From Hyposmocoma kahamanoa (lineage: Eukaryota > Arthropoda > Insecta > Lepidoptera > Cosmopterigidae), in NCBI RefSeq assembly GCF_003589595.1, contig NW_020653397.1, positions 461,185-525,184 of the forward strand: a stretch of DNA of 64,000 nucleotides. The letters are read 5' to 3'. The notes beneath the pieces were generated by a model. The model had not been told where the DNA came from. It worked only from the letters and a program-made list of their open reading frames with translations, and made no database searches. How positions within the stretch are numbered: position 1 is the first letter of the stretch; each line of letters starts with the position of its first letter. The position numbers and the translations under genes were made by a program. Shown here piece by piece: positions 46,738 through 58,187 of this stretch.

Positions 46738-48221
46738 CTCTTCATGCAGAGATTTTAATATAATTAACAAAAACATTTAACCCGATTAAAACACAATAAA
46801 GTTAAATGCTTTTTAAACAGAAATTCAGGAGACCCATTGTGTAGCATTTTCTTAAACAATAGATAAATTAATATGATTTCCTCATCTCAAACAAACAGAC
46901 AATTAAAGTTACAAACAACGAACGTAAAAACAAACGTTAAAATGTTACATAAAATGACTCCAGCGCACTATCATTAATCATTATCACTCGCAGCTATCAG
47001 ACTCTATTAAACACAATCATAAAACATAGGTACAACAGACGACATAGCATTATATAACAATTTAAAAGATTGTACCAACATTGTTAAACAACTTGTGCCT
47101 AGGTGTGTACAAGATACTATCGTAGGGAAAACACCACGCGAATTACTGAAGGGGTTTGTTTCAGAGTTGTAAAACAAATCGCTGTAATCACTTTATGTAG
47201 TTTTGTACAAACTATAATCGTCTAATATACAATGTATCACGATAGCTATTAGCAATTAACAAAACTAATAGTACAATATGACGTGACAACTTGTAAGTAA
47301 CGTTGTAAACGACACATCAAAGTTCAAGGTACAATCTATCACATAAACTACTGTAAACTGTTTACTGTTCAAACAAAACATTGTGAGATCTTGTGTGCTA
47401 GATTGTATTAATTTTTATTATACAGAGTATCAAGGCGTTTGCAAAAGGTTTGCACGATTGTAGAGCAAAGTGGTGTTAGTAGGTGTGTGTTAGGCTGTAC
47501 AGCCAAGGTTAGACTATTATCTATTAAGTGGTAGTCGAAATTAGCGCCGCGATAAAGCGTGGAAGCATGCAATGGATTCTCGTATGAATTTCTTTGTTCA
47601 CCACATGAAGGTCGAAAATGTAGGATTGTAAATGAATAGAGAGTATGAGATTGCAGGTTTTGTTCAATTTACTTGCCTTGTGTACTCTGGAAACTCATTT
47701 CCGAAATTTGAATTGGGTATTAGTTGTTAGGTTTTTGCAGTAGTTACGGACCAACTAATGAAAAGAGGCCAACGGCGTGAGATCTTTGGTTACCGTTACA
47801 TATTTGCCATAAAAAACTTGCGCTTTCAGGTCCTTGTCAGCATTTTGTTCATAAAGGTAATCATCTATACTATTATCCCTATGATCGCTTTAACCCCAAA
47901 CGAGCCCCAGAGGCTCGTAACCAAACAGCCAGCTCAGCTGAATTAGTGCTTAGGTTCAATATGCCGTTGGGCATTATTCTCGTCGGCGACATCGACACGT
48001 TATGTGAAAATAAGTTGATCTCCCGGAGCGGCACTCTCTGCAAAAAATATGGACGCCTTTTTACGTCCACCAACTAATTCGTAATCCGCTTTAATTTTAA
48101 TAACACCTCCGGTGTTGTTGCAGGGAAAAGGTGCCATTGTCGTACTCGTTTATGTTGTTAATGTTTATTATTAAATAATAAGTCATAGAATCATGTTGTA
48201 ACAAGAAATATTCTGTTCTAG

Positions 48222-48375
48222 GTGAAGATCCTGGTGCCGAACTCGACAGCGGGCATGATAATTGGCAAGGGTGGCAATTACATCAAGCAGATAAAAGAGC
48301 AAAGCGGCAGCTACGTGCAGATCTCGCAGAAGGCTAAGGAGGTGTCGTTGCAGGAGCGCTGCATCACCGTCGTCG
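48222..48375 (+). CDS. ps: pasilla/Nova exon: KH domain 2 core
   Basis: In-phase exon (starts with a complete GTG codon, ends after one base of a Gly codon). It reads VKILVPNSTAGMIIGKGG, then NYIKQIKEQSGSYVQISQK and LQERCITVV (51 codons). This is the first two-thirds of KH2, and the GXXG RNA-binding loop is a canonical G-K-G-G at codons 15-18 (about 48264-48275). The IIGKGG loop, the following amphipathic helix and the ISQK strand match Nova closely. KH2 contributes YCAY-type RNA binding in the family. Acceptor TTCTGTTCTAG and donor G|GTAAGA are canonical. The intron immediately downstream carries a dense YCAY cluster. Confidence 0.96.
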
Positions 48376-48386
48376 GTAAGACCTTA

Positions 48387-48474
48387 TCATTATCATCAGT
48401 CATCACGAGTAGAATAACACCATGTACAGTTTTCTCCATCAAGTAGTCGATCTGAATGCTGTATCTTCCATCAC
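48387..48474 (+). promoter_or_regulatory. Intronic YCAY cluster downstream of KH2 exon
   Basis: Eight YCAY tetramers (TCAT 48387, 48393, 48400; TCAC 48403; CCAT 48420, 48436, 48468; TCAC 48471) occur in 88 nt starting 12 nt after the donor. Chance expectation at equal base frequencies is about 1.4. YCAY is the known recognition word of Nova/Pasilla, and binding downstream of an exon usually favours its inclusion. Function here is inferred. Confidence 0.5.
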
Positions 48475-49153
48475 GTGGTCGGCGTTCGAGAAACTGAAGA
48501 TTCTCTCTCCTATCTATGCCAGCCTACATCAAAATGCGGACTAAAACACATTGAGCAACTGCGAAACAACCCTGATAACTAATAAGATCGCGTCTGTAAA
48601 AGATCTGGATATATCAGCATAGAGCCTTGCCACTAGAACTGTTTACAATAACAAGAATGGAGTTAGGTGGGCACAACTTGTTTTAATGTACGTAAAATGG
48701 ACAGTTATCAAAACATAAAACAATAAACCGCCTCGTCGTAAATCGTCATAGCAATACTTGATTGCTCAGCTGACAGTGCTCCTATATTTTCCCATTATCA
48801 CAAGCAACACGCGAAAGCTTTATATAACTGTCCAGCTATTAACTGCCGTGCTCGTGCCGTGAACGTTAGGACGCAAGGTCATTGAAAATTAGGTACTCTT
48901 GTCTTTTGGGAGGGATTTGCCTGAGACGACAACTGGTAGATTAATATGCCACGACATGCCTCAAGTCCGCTTTTCTTGTTAGGCAGATTTTGGCCCACTT
49001 GAAAAGCTAGTCTTTTAAATCTCTTAGTTAAATCGGAACTCGTGTCACGAGAGACCAAAAAACAATGAAATACCATGCCGCATCCACTGGATCTTCATTT
49101 CCGAAGGCCCTTAATGTGCCTCTAGATATAAATCAACTCCAATATATTTCCAG

Positions 49154-49314
49154 GTGAAAAAGAAAACAACAAGAAAGCATGCGGCATGATTCTGCAGAAA
49201 GTAGTGGACGATCCCCAGTCTGGATCGTGTCCCAATGTATCGTACGCCGATGTGGCTGGCCCCGTCGCCAACTACAACCCGACGGGGTCGCCGTACGCCG
49301 TGCCCACCTCCGAG
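49154..49314 (+). CDS. ps: pasilla/Nova exon: end of KH2 and linker
   Basis: Starts with GT completing Gly, then [37 protein letters not shown] and [16 protein letters not shown] (53 codons). The first part is the last helix of KH2. The [27 protein letters not shown] stretch is a strongly conserved signature of the Nova linker. The acceptor is TATTTCCAG. Two donors lie 9 bp apart, GAG|GTGACC after 49314 and GAG|GTGACA after 49323; both leave phase 0, and the longer version adds V-T-E. Reading through would stop at TGA four codons beyond the second GAG region (49333-49335). Confidence 0.95.
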
Positions 49315-50114
49315 GTGACCGAGGTGACAGCTTGATCACGCTCCTAGTCTTCTGTGGCCAGATAATATTCCTATCTTATGGCCATTTGTAGCGACTTACA
49401 GACCCAACATTTTTAAGCTTTTCTTAATATTCACGTTTTCGCCAGATTCCACATTAAACCTACTCCGGAATACAAACAACAATCGATTTAACTCACTAAT
49501 TTGGAATCCAGCGATTATGAAGTAATTATTCTATGCTTAACTTAGTCTTTAGTGGCTTGTGGCAGTGTTATAGTCTCTCATGGCCATAAGTGACGGCTTG
49601 TGGCCGTATCCTGGCCACAACCGCCTGTGAACTATTGCTTGCTATTGATCACGTTCGATGTCGAAATTTGTTAGGTTTAAAGAAAATTCACGAGTTATGC
49701 TCAAAAAAAGTACAGGACATAAAATTTATTTAAAATAAAGTGGCTACATGATAATTGGCCGTTAATTTCTTATACCACTTTAACCAATTTTATTCGCATT
49801 ACTTTATAATTGATTTATAATTGAATAACCACATTGTTATGTAGTTGCGTAACAAGATAACGTGCGATCTGTTTGTTGGTAACGTTTATAAATGCCGTTG
49901 GAAATTTATTCATTTGGTAATCACCAATTCACGATTAATAAAGTTTTTAATAAAGTTTTTCATTGAATCGTGGCGATTGCATTACCCGTAATTTTAAATA
50001 CGAAAGATTAATCTGCGATTAACGCAACTATTTAATTAACTAGCTTTACTCGTGTCTCGTATTCAGTGCTGTGAATAGATAAAATGAACCATTTAGTTGT
50101 ACCACAGATACAGT

Positions 50115-50395
50115 TGCAATCTAGTAACAGTGGAGCTCCTTGTGAAAGAGTTCATCATCAAGCAACAATATGAGCATTACAGCATTCCAGTTTAGAAGGG
50201 TAAGGGTGCTGGTAAAATTACACGCACATGGGACTTGTCAACTTATGTTTCAGGGTGATGGGCGCAGTGACAGTGCCCCTCAGATCTTTTCAATTTAAAG
50301 CTCTTAGTGGCACTGCAACTGTTACGGACAGGTGTGTAGCTTACCATCAGGCGCACGACTTGTTTGTCCCGTCACTTATATTATAAAAAAAATGA
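50115..50395 (+). repeat. Repeat A copy 13 (near full length, A tail)
   Basis: Sense copy from AGTGGAGCTCCTTGTGAAAG through GGGTAAGGGTGCTGGTAAAA, CATGGGACTTGTCAACTTAT, CTCAGATCTTTTCAATTTAA and CAGGCGCACGACTTGTTTGT to TATATTATAAAAAAAA. It is the best single copy for defining both ends. Confidence 0.85.
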
Positions 50396-50914
50396 GCAGA
50401 CTGTCCTAATTGACTTGTATTTAAAAACTAACGGTTCTCGGTGTGTTACCACGATTATCGTTCAGGGCGGACATCGATCGTGATCACCACAGTGGTGGAC
50501 AGCACTGGCGGGCGTGTTCAAGTGTCGACGCTTGCTCGTTCTCTCGATGCTCAACACTACACTCAGCTTACACTTGCCTTCTTCCCGACCGGCGATGTGG
50601 CCTTTTAAGTAACGATTATCACTTGACCAGATTCCTCTCTTTAACCATGTTTAGAAACGGGGCAGTCTCCATTGGTTCCGCCGTTTGTGGATCTTTACTT
50701 TGCTGATAATATTGTTTTGACAACTCATTATTATCAGTGTTATATTAAAGTGCAAGGTTACTGGAAATGCCGCTTCGTCGTTACGATTACAAGTGAAGAT
50801 ATTATACACATATGTCACTATTGTGTTTGATGTTTAGATGGATAATTTATTCATTATTTTTAAGAATAAGCTGCGGAATGCAATAACTTACGCGCATTGT
50901 AACTTTTTCTATAA

Positions 50915-51196
50915 GAAAACCGACTTCAAAAGTTCGTGGAATTACGTCTACGTTTGGCCAAGTTTTATTGAAATCAGTTACCGGAAAATGCGCGAAACCG
51001 GATTCATCCCCTAGTTTGCCACCCTTAGAGGTGGAATATTTTCTTCAAATTTAAATGGGACCAATACTGGTCAAACAAAAAAAGGATTAACAAAATCGGT
51101 TCACAAATTATATAGCCGGAGTTATCGCGTAACATTCATGCAAAAAGGAAATACAATCTAATTGTGAAGTTCCTCCTTTTTTGAAGTCGGTTAAAA
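50915..51196. repeat. Element F copy 2
   Basis: Begins AGAAAACCGACTTCAAAAGT and ends TTTTTTGAAGTCGGTTAAAA, so the outer ~16 bp are inverted repeats. About 280 bp, no ORF. It corresponds to 36973-37363 without the latter's internal extra sequence. Confidence 0.75.
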
Positions 51197-51651
51197 ATGT
51201 AGCAAGCTACTCTAAGGCTCAGGTCTCTGCGTCATTGGCTGTCCGTGGCGACACAAGCTACATTTTTATTACGTTCATGAAGACGAGGTGGGGTTAGAAT
51301 TCTCTTGAGCCTTGTTACAATTTCGATTGCAGCAAAGTGAAAATACTAAGACTTTGTTTTTAACGACAAAGCATTTCTTTCGCCACTGTTATTAACCAAT
51401 ACACACCCTACAAACATTGAAATCGGCGCGGTGGAGGACTCATTAGACCAGATCCGGTCTAGCAATGGCACGGATGCAGAGTGTTCCAAAAAGCCAAACA
51501 ATAGTTTACGAAAGTGTCCATTAAACGTTTCGTGCAGGAAATTTGTTGAGCTTCCTGGACACTTGCACGCCGAAAAGTGTAAGCTTTTTGTAACAGCCTG
51601 TACAGGTTCGATACGGTGTGGTGGTAACACGAACGCGCGTCTGAATTGCAG

Positions 51652-51807
51652 ACGCACGGACTGGGGGGCTCGGTGGGCTCGGTGGGGGGCGTGCTGGTGA
51701 ACGGCGCGGCGGCGGGGCTGGGCGCGCTCTCGCTCACGCTGTCCCTCGCGCCGCCCGGCACGCAGCCGCCGGCGCCCATCACGCAGCACACGCTCGACCA
51801 CATCAAG
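51652..51807 (+). CDS. ps: pasilla/Nova exon: Gly/Ala-rich linker
   Basis: Fifty-two codons in phase 0/0: THGLGGSVGSVGGVLVNG, AAAGLGALSLTLSLAPPGTQ, PPAPITQHTLDHIK. It lies between KH2 and KH3, where Nova proteins carry a long low-complexity, Ala/Gly/Leu-rich linker. GC content is very high (G+C at nearly all third positions) compared with the AT-rich introns, which marks it as coding. Acceptor TCTGAATTGCAG, donor AAG|GTACGA. Being a phase 0/0 exon of 156 bp, it could be skipped without a frameshift. Orthology of the linker by itself is weak; frame continuity and position carry the call. Confidence 0.88.
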
Positions 51808-52351
51808 GTACGACGTCACCGCCCAGCCTCCATCCATGCCCAGCGTCGGGCCTCCGTGGGTGCTCTGCGGACAGACTCATTGGACTGACAGAAATTCCAA
51901 ATTAAACGTTATGACAAATTAGACAGACAAAAGACGATTAGAGCATTCCTGACTAAATCTCTGACGAGGGAAGACGACTCCCCCTGGACGTCCGACAATT
52001 GTACAGACAGGCCGTACAAATAACGCGTCTAAGAAGTTCCTCGATCCATGAGACCAGGTTGGAATTTAAGTTTGAAGATTAGAATCTTCTTGTCATCCGT
52101 GCAGCGTTACTGCTAGCTTAGGGAGTACTCCCACTTATTAACGCGGAATCGGCTTGAGCCGGTTACGAAAAGATTTATGGCCGTGCAATAAAAGCGAAAA
52201 AGACGATGAGTGCTTCGCTTCCGACGCGAAACGCACGACGTTTTTTTCGCTTCTATTTCGTGAACATAAAGCTTTTTCTGAATCAGCTTAAAGCGATTCA
52301 GTGTCGATAAGTGCGGTGATTCCCTCATTGAGTTAAATTTGTTCACGCTAG

Positions 52352-52556
52352 ATGGCTCTTCGGCAAGCGGGCTACAGCGAAGCGGGTATAAATGAGATTG
52401 TGGCAGCTCTAGCGCTCCTCACCAAACATGGGGTGCTGGGATTGGCCCTCCCCACGGCCCTCCCAGCCGCCCCCCTTTCTGCCGCGTACTTCCCTTTGCC
52501 CACGCACGCGCAGGATCCGCCCACTGTATTCGGGCCCATCGGACAAGTCGGACTCG
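52352..52556 (+). CDS. ps: pasilla/Nova exon: conserved linker helix region
   Basis: Starts in phase 0 with MALRQAGYSEAGINEIVAAL, then ALLTKHGVLGLALPTAL and PAAPLSAAYFPLPTHAQ, ending PIGQVGLG with one base of the next codon (68 codons plus 1). The predicted helical segment LRQAGYSEAGINEIVAALALL between KH2 and KH3 is, as far as I recall, retained in insect Pasilla. Acceptor GTTCACGCTAG, donor CTCG|GTGAGT (strong). The exon happens to begin with ATG. That could serve as an alternative start if a promoter lay nearby, but no evidence for one is seen. Confidence 0.9.
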
Positions 52557-55500
52557 GTGAGTACACCTCAGTTTAATGAATAGCCAAATTAATTCTTATT
52601 GTTTAAGACAGTGAATTGGATGTGCCTTATCGCTATTCCATTTGGCACTTTAAGTTGTTTAATTTTAAGCTTAAAATGAATTCTATAATACTTGAAATAG
52701 GAACGATAAGGTAGTTCTAATTTCCGACTTTTTGTGATGAAATTATTAAACGACAGTTACTTGTTTTTTCCAAACAACTTAATAGTACTTAAATAACCGA
52801 TGTGATCGGCCGAAGTTCATCTGCTAGTTAAATCGATAATAGTGATTATCTTACAGGCAACATGTAACTGCAATTTAATTATTATTAATAAATTAAATGC
52901 AAAGTAACAAAACTTAAGTATCGAACAATAAGCAATTGATAAGGCTAAACAAAAAATGCAACTAAAAATCAGTCTTATTATCGAATCCATAGGTTTTATT
53001 TTATAATGCCGTTCGAGTGTCACAATTCTAAGGCGCAATTAATTGGAAAGATATGAAACTAGTGCTGTTTTTAAAGTTATAAATAAAATTATCACGAATA
53101 GTGGAAAACAACATCGTTCGCTTACGTTTTGTTACTTATTTGAATATTTTTATTTTTTTATAGAATTGAGCTTGAATACGGGTACGCGTAGTTCTGTGTC
53201 TTGTGTTATTTGCCGTCTGGCGTATGCATGCGTACATGAATGCATTCCAGTTATTGAAATTATAATTGTTGTTAAAAAGAACGACACTAAACCAGTTTGT
53301 AAATTAAAAAGCATGACGCGTTTCAAGTTTTAAGCTTTGTTTTTGCCTCGGCTCATCTTTTCGTTTATAGCATTAAAAAGAGAAAAAAATTTCAATACAT
53401 TTTATAATTTTCGTCTTTTGGCGTTGTACCAATATTCAAGCTCGACTCAAACCCAAAAGAAAATCCCAAGTGAGCATTTTTATACTGAATACAACGAAAC
53501 GTTAAACAGAAAAAGATATGAACATCAAAAGATTAACCAGGATTAATGTTCTGATGTTATTCTTGTATACTGATTGGCTAGCTCTCGGAACTTGTGAGAG
53601 CTTAATTGATTTGATTGGGGGCTTGTTATGCGCCTGAGTCGCTACTGAGAATGCTTTAGTACTAAATAATTTATGTACTCTGACTGAGTATGACTTAATT
53701 GAAGATTATACGAAAACTCGGTTAGCAAATTGAAGCCAATTATAACTAGAATTCTTGGTGTTATATATAACCACCCTAAGTGGATGAAAGTACTCAACTA
53801 AAAATTAATCAAATTAAATAAGTAACTTATGATAATTTAAAAAAATAATGTTATTGTTAATATAAAAAAATCCTAATTATTACGTTTTATTATGTGCACA
53901 GGAATTACAATAAAGCCGGGATGAAACCGTGTTAATTCGACATTTACGAAACGAATATGTAGAAAAATATTCAAACGACATTTGTAAAGAACGAACTTGC
54001 ATTTCGCAAACCTGTAGGGGTAATCAAGGTGGGTATGAACAATAACAAAACTTGAAATCATTCAACACGATGAACATAAATTATGTCTCCATTAGACCAT
54101 CCATAACTCACATGCAAAATCTGTATTTTCGTGTATAAATATTAAAAAGAACATTTCATATAAAACATTGTTCGCATTCTCAGTAGCGTTCGGCACAAAT
54201 TCGGCGGTTAAGAGAACAGGGTAACATTGTTACATGACAGTCTCATAGTACATGCACTTCAGTTTACTTTATAAAGATGTATATAATGTACACTCGTAGA
54301 GCACAACACAATGCACAAATTCTTACGTTTGAATCTTCAAACGGTATATAGTAGTGTCTTTTTTGAAGATGGGGTGAAATGACAGTTCACTGCACAAAAG
54401 TGTCGCCCGCTTGCGAGCAGCTAGTGATTGCAATCGATGAAAATATTCTATCGACTATCGACTGAATGTTGGTCACGTTTATGGTCATAGCTTAACTTGT
54501 TTCATTTAATCATCATCGGCTCATTATTCGTCCAACTGCTGAACATAGGTTTATTCGAATTGTTAAATTTTGGAAGTTCATACATACATACATGCTAACA
54601 TTTAGAACAAAAAATACAAAGAGGAGAAGCACTTTAATTCAATATAGATTATCAAATTCGCCGGTCCTTTATTAAAATGAATAAAATTTGATTTTGATAC
54701 TGGTATACTAACTGTCAAAATAAGAATAAACAAGGCAATAACATTATTAGTAATTGGAACGTCTTAACATTCACAATGCAGACATTTTTGGCAAAATTTT
54801 ACCTTCTTTTACAATCTATCGATAAAACTATCGACAATAATTACGCGACTATTTAAAATTTTATGAAAACTGGCATCCCTGCAAATGTCATTTTACTCCG
54901 TTTTCAAAAAAGACAGACTATAGATCAAACACGTGGCTCATTCTAAAATGCACTACAGGCGTTGCTGACAGGAGTCTGTAGTTGTCTACATACATCTTTT
55001 TAAATGTTTGTTAAATTCAGTAACACTCGCTTTTCTAATGCGACATTCAATGCTCTCCTTTTTTTAAAATCCATTTGTCGTCCATGTACCGTAAGGCAAA
55101 TTGTACCGCACTTGTTCTCTGATCCGCCGAACCAGTACTTCGGCCCCGTCCACGTCCGCGCGACGCTAAATTCCAAATTCACGCGCCGGTCCAGCCCTGG
55201 CTCCGGCCCTGGACTCTTCCGTAGACTCATTAGCTTTTGTTGTTTAACACTGCACTAAGTACGGTGTGTTTCACTGTTTGAAAATCATTTCACTTGGTGG
55301 CAAGCTTCAAAAGAAAATTAGGAAAAGTATGCTAGAGTATAATAACTATTGCAATGATAAGAAGTTTCCTTCGTGTGGATCCAATAATAAAAATGTAGGG
55401 AAGGATTCTCTGCACTTTGAATACTAGAACAACCCGACCAGAACAAATTATGAAAAATTGATTTCCTCATATAGCATCCATAGTACTAACCGACTGGGCT

Positions 55501-57820
55501 GTCGAGGTCGTCAATACTGAGATTCTTTCTCGTGCACATTGTTATGTGCAAGCTCATAACAAATTATAAATGAGTATATATTAAGAGATATTTTGACTTT
55601 GGTGTTTAATATTCTATCCGTCCAGAATCCACCACTAATCTAGTTCTTTTTTTATATATATTTCTACCGCAATGCTGTACCGCTCGTTGCTGCTGTTATC
55701 AACGGTAAGACCAGCATAATTTGCGGTAATAAGATTACAACCTTGAGTACAGATGTAGAGAAAAGTGACTGAACATCGAGAAACCTTGGAAACCGCTAAA
55801 ATTTCGAAACCCTATTGCCGCGTCTGTAAATTATCGTAACCATGGCTGGTTTATGGCGATTAGGACACTTTGTTTTAATCGACGTTTAACGTTGTCTATG
55901 ACTTCGACGACAGACATAGACTAGTAGTCTTATATTTAATTGTAATAAATGCCCGTTAAGGATTATCATTTTCTAATCCTGTCTTTTCAAAGTTGAGTCA
56001 CTCCTATCGAGTTACATATTTCTTATAAGTAGTCAACAGCAAAATCACAGAAAATATGTTATACCCACTGATTCAATTAATCAAATAGAACCATTTAATC
56101 AATTAATTGAGATGTAATTGGCTTTACAATTGATCATCTCTAAACCGTCTCTGGTCGGGTCAATGACCTGTTTGATTACTGTTTTCTTACACTTGTATCA
56201 CGAAACTGTTTTTGGCCGCAGTTAAATTTTCAATCAGGTAGACCGTGTGCCGGCTTAAATCCATTAGAGAAGCATGTATTGTATCCACATGTACTTTTAC
56301 CATGCCCTAGTAACGACAGAAATAGAAATCACGCTAATTCGCTGTGACATAAATGGCTTAGTACAGAAGTGTATTTTTCCTTAATAAATAAAAAAGTTGG
56401 ATAAGTCAACGGTTGAAACACACCTCTCTAATTTTAGACGTTAGGGTTGTTCTTTTCTACATTGTGTCTACAAATCGCATGTTCGTACTCGACGTGTTGT
56501 ATTGCTGATCGCAATAACACACCATTGGCTTTATCTATTTATTAATTGTTTTCCTTATTTTTCCAAATTTACAAAAGACATCGCTTTTCCATACCATTCT
56601 GTCGGCAATACATAACTGATTGCCATGGGCAGACATGTTGTAATGACAAGTTTTGCGAACGATAACATTCTGCACATGGCATTATATAGAAAGAACAACT
56701 ATACAGGTTATTAAAAATATATGTTTAGCATGCGTTCCGTCTATTTCCTTGATTAACATTTCAAGATTGTACCAAAGTCAAGAAAAGCAAATTCTTTTAT
56801 CGATCTCGTGCGCGAGGAAAGTACAATCCTGAAGTGTACTCGGTGTGAAGCTTGACAACTCGGTCGATAGTAATGCGAGTCGTTTGCCGCCAGTTTGTCA
56901 AGCCCACAGGTGTACGAGACGCCACAGAGATCTATTATACCTTGACAAGTTAACGGGGAGTGTTACACTTGTTTTTGTTACCGTTCATGTGAACTCTGGG
57001 ATCAGTCACCATATTACTCACAATAACGAAGTGGAATTCCACATTGACATGGTAACAAAAACGGAAAGCACTCTCTGCTAACTTGCCAAGCTATACTAAG
57101 AGGAAAATCGTTTCCCTTTTCAGAAAAATTTGCGGGACTGGACTTTACTGATTATTTGACCTCTGCCTATTTCGGGGTCAACCGCGACGTTTCCAAAATC
57201 CTCAAGTAGACTTACAAAACCATAATAAACAAAGCAAAGTTGTTCTTTCTCCCATCGCCTTCTTCTCGATCCGAACACAGCGCTACCGAAGTAGAAGAAA
57301 TCGCAACGAACTTTACGCACATTTAGGTCATGCTAGTGTGCGAATGCATGTTCTATACTCTGTCTGTACTTTTTATTTCCTCGACTGTCCATCGTAGCCT
57401 AGGTGGTAGCAAAAGACACGTCATGTGATATGTATATTTGTCTCTTTATAATTAGTCGTATGTATGTACCGTACCGTGCCGCCGCGTAGCAGTGTCGATT
57501 AACCTTCACGTAACCTCCATCGCCGCCGTCGTCTGCGAGAGCAACGCCGTAGCGTGCACTAGCATCACCTTCTCGGGCCCAATGAGTCGGGCGCTGTGCG
57601 GGGACGCTCGCTGTCGTATCTCTGTGCGCAACAGCGCGAAACGTTCTAATGTAGCGCGCGTATGTGGTGCGGGGTGGGGGCGGGGCGGGGCGGGGCGGGG
57701 CGGGGCGGGGGTGCGGACTGCAAGTGATGTGCGCAGGGCGCGTGGCAGGTGGTGGGGCGAGCGGGGGCGCCGGGTTAGAGCGTTTCGCGGAAGTTGCATT
57801 CGAGGCGCTTCGGCCCGCAG
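52557..57820 (+). other. Intron of pasilla/Nova (5.3 kb)
   Basis: Mostly AT-rich without recognised repeats, apart from a lepidopteran dispersed-repeat scrap near 54515 (CATCATCGGCTCATTATTCG). A GC-rich island at 55079-55230 keeps open frames on both strands but has no recognised domain. The last 320 bp are very GC-rich and contain a (GGGGC)n tract, and an ATG at 57727 that is in frame with the next exon. Confidence 0.8.
57671..57710 (+). repeat. (GGGGC)n tract, G-quadruplex prone
   Basis: About seven runs of four or five G separated by single C or T bases on the coding strand, 110 bp before the KH3 exon acceptor. Four or more G-runs with one-base loops satisfy the usual quadruplex pattern in DNA and pre-mRNA. 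Confidence 0.85.
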
Positions 57821-57982
57821 CCGTCGCGCCCATCTCGCTGTCGGCGGGCGTCAGCGGCGTGGGCGCCGGCTTCGGCTCGGCCGCGCTGCTGCCGCTCTCC
57901 AAGAGCCCCACGCCGGCCGACGCCGGCGCCAAGGACTCCAAGAACATCGAGATCGCGGAGGTCATCGTCGGGGCCATACTGG
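57821..57982 (+). CDS. ps: pasilla/Nova exon: linker and start of KH domain 3
   Basis: CC completes an Ala codon, then VAPISLSAGVSGVGAGFGSA, ALLPLSKSPTPADAGAKDSK and NIEIAEVIVGAILG (53 codons plus 1 base). The last 14 residues form the first beta-strand and helix of KH3, up to the first Gly of the GXXG loop. Acceptor TTCGGCCCGCAG, donor CTGG|GTGAGT. The frame stays open upstream of the acceptor as far as 57664, and an ATG at 57727 is in frame, so an alternative 5' extension of this exon is possible. GC content is very high. Confidence 0.95.
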
Positions 57983-58187
57983 GTGAGTGTTCCTGGCGCT
58001 CTGTGCGACCCGACCTTACATTTTAGACTTAAAGGAATATAGGATCACGAGCGTCTTTAGTTCGTGTCCGATAGTACTTTATTTGATATTTAACTCCTAA
58101 CCATTAGTTGTGGTGTATGTTATCGCTGTCTAGGAATAGCGTGACTCAGTGATGCACGACGATAAAGTATCTCGATGTCCACCGCAG

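Larger units (their letters stand above)
33704..48221 (+). other. Intron of pasilla/Nova (14.5 kb, GC-AG)
   Basis: It begins GCGAGT and ends TTCTGTTCTAG. It contains four repeat A copies, element F, LINE fragments, a foldback S4 element and one S5 SINE, listed separately. Stretches 33745-36970, 37365-38050, 41065-43525, 43996-44694 and 46740-48180 show no recognised feature. Open frames on both strands at 42151-42461 lack any recognised domain. Confidence 0.8.

Noticed and set aside
46900..47460. Cluster of TTGTA / TACAA words
   Set aside because: Enrichment looks within reach of AT-rich composition and no defined element or palindrome set emerged by eye.
51431..51651. Plus-strand open frame just before the linker exon
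   Set aside because: It is in a different frame from the exon at 51652, with no splice signals of its own and no recognisable motif.
51346..51837. 163-codon minus-strand open frame
   Set aside because: It lies over the GC-rich linker exon on the other strand; composition explains the absence of stops and no domain is visible.
57399..57977. 192-codon minus-strand open frame over the KH3 exon region
   Set aside because: It is a GC-driven shadow of the plus-strand pasilla/Nova exon and the G-rich tract; Pro/Ala/Arg-rich with no domain.
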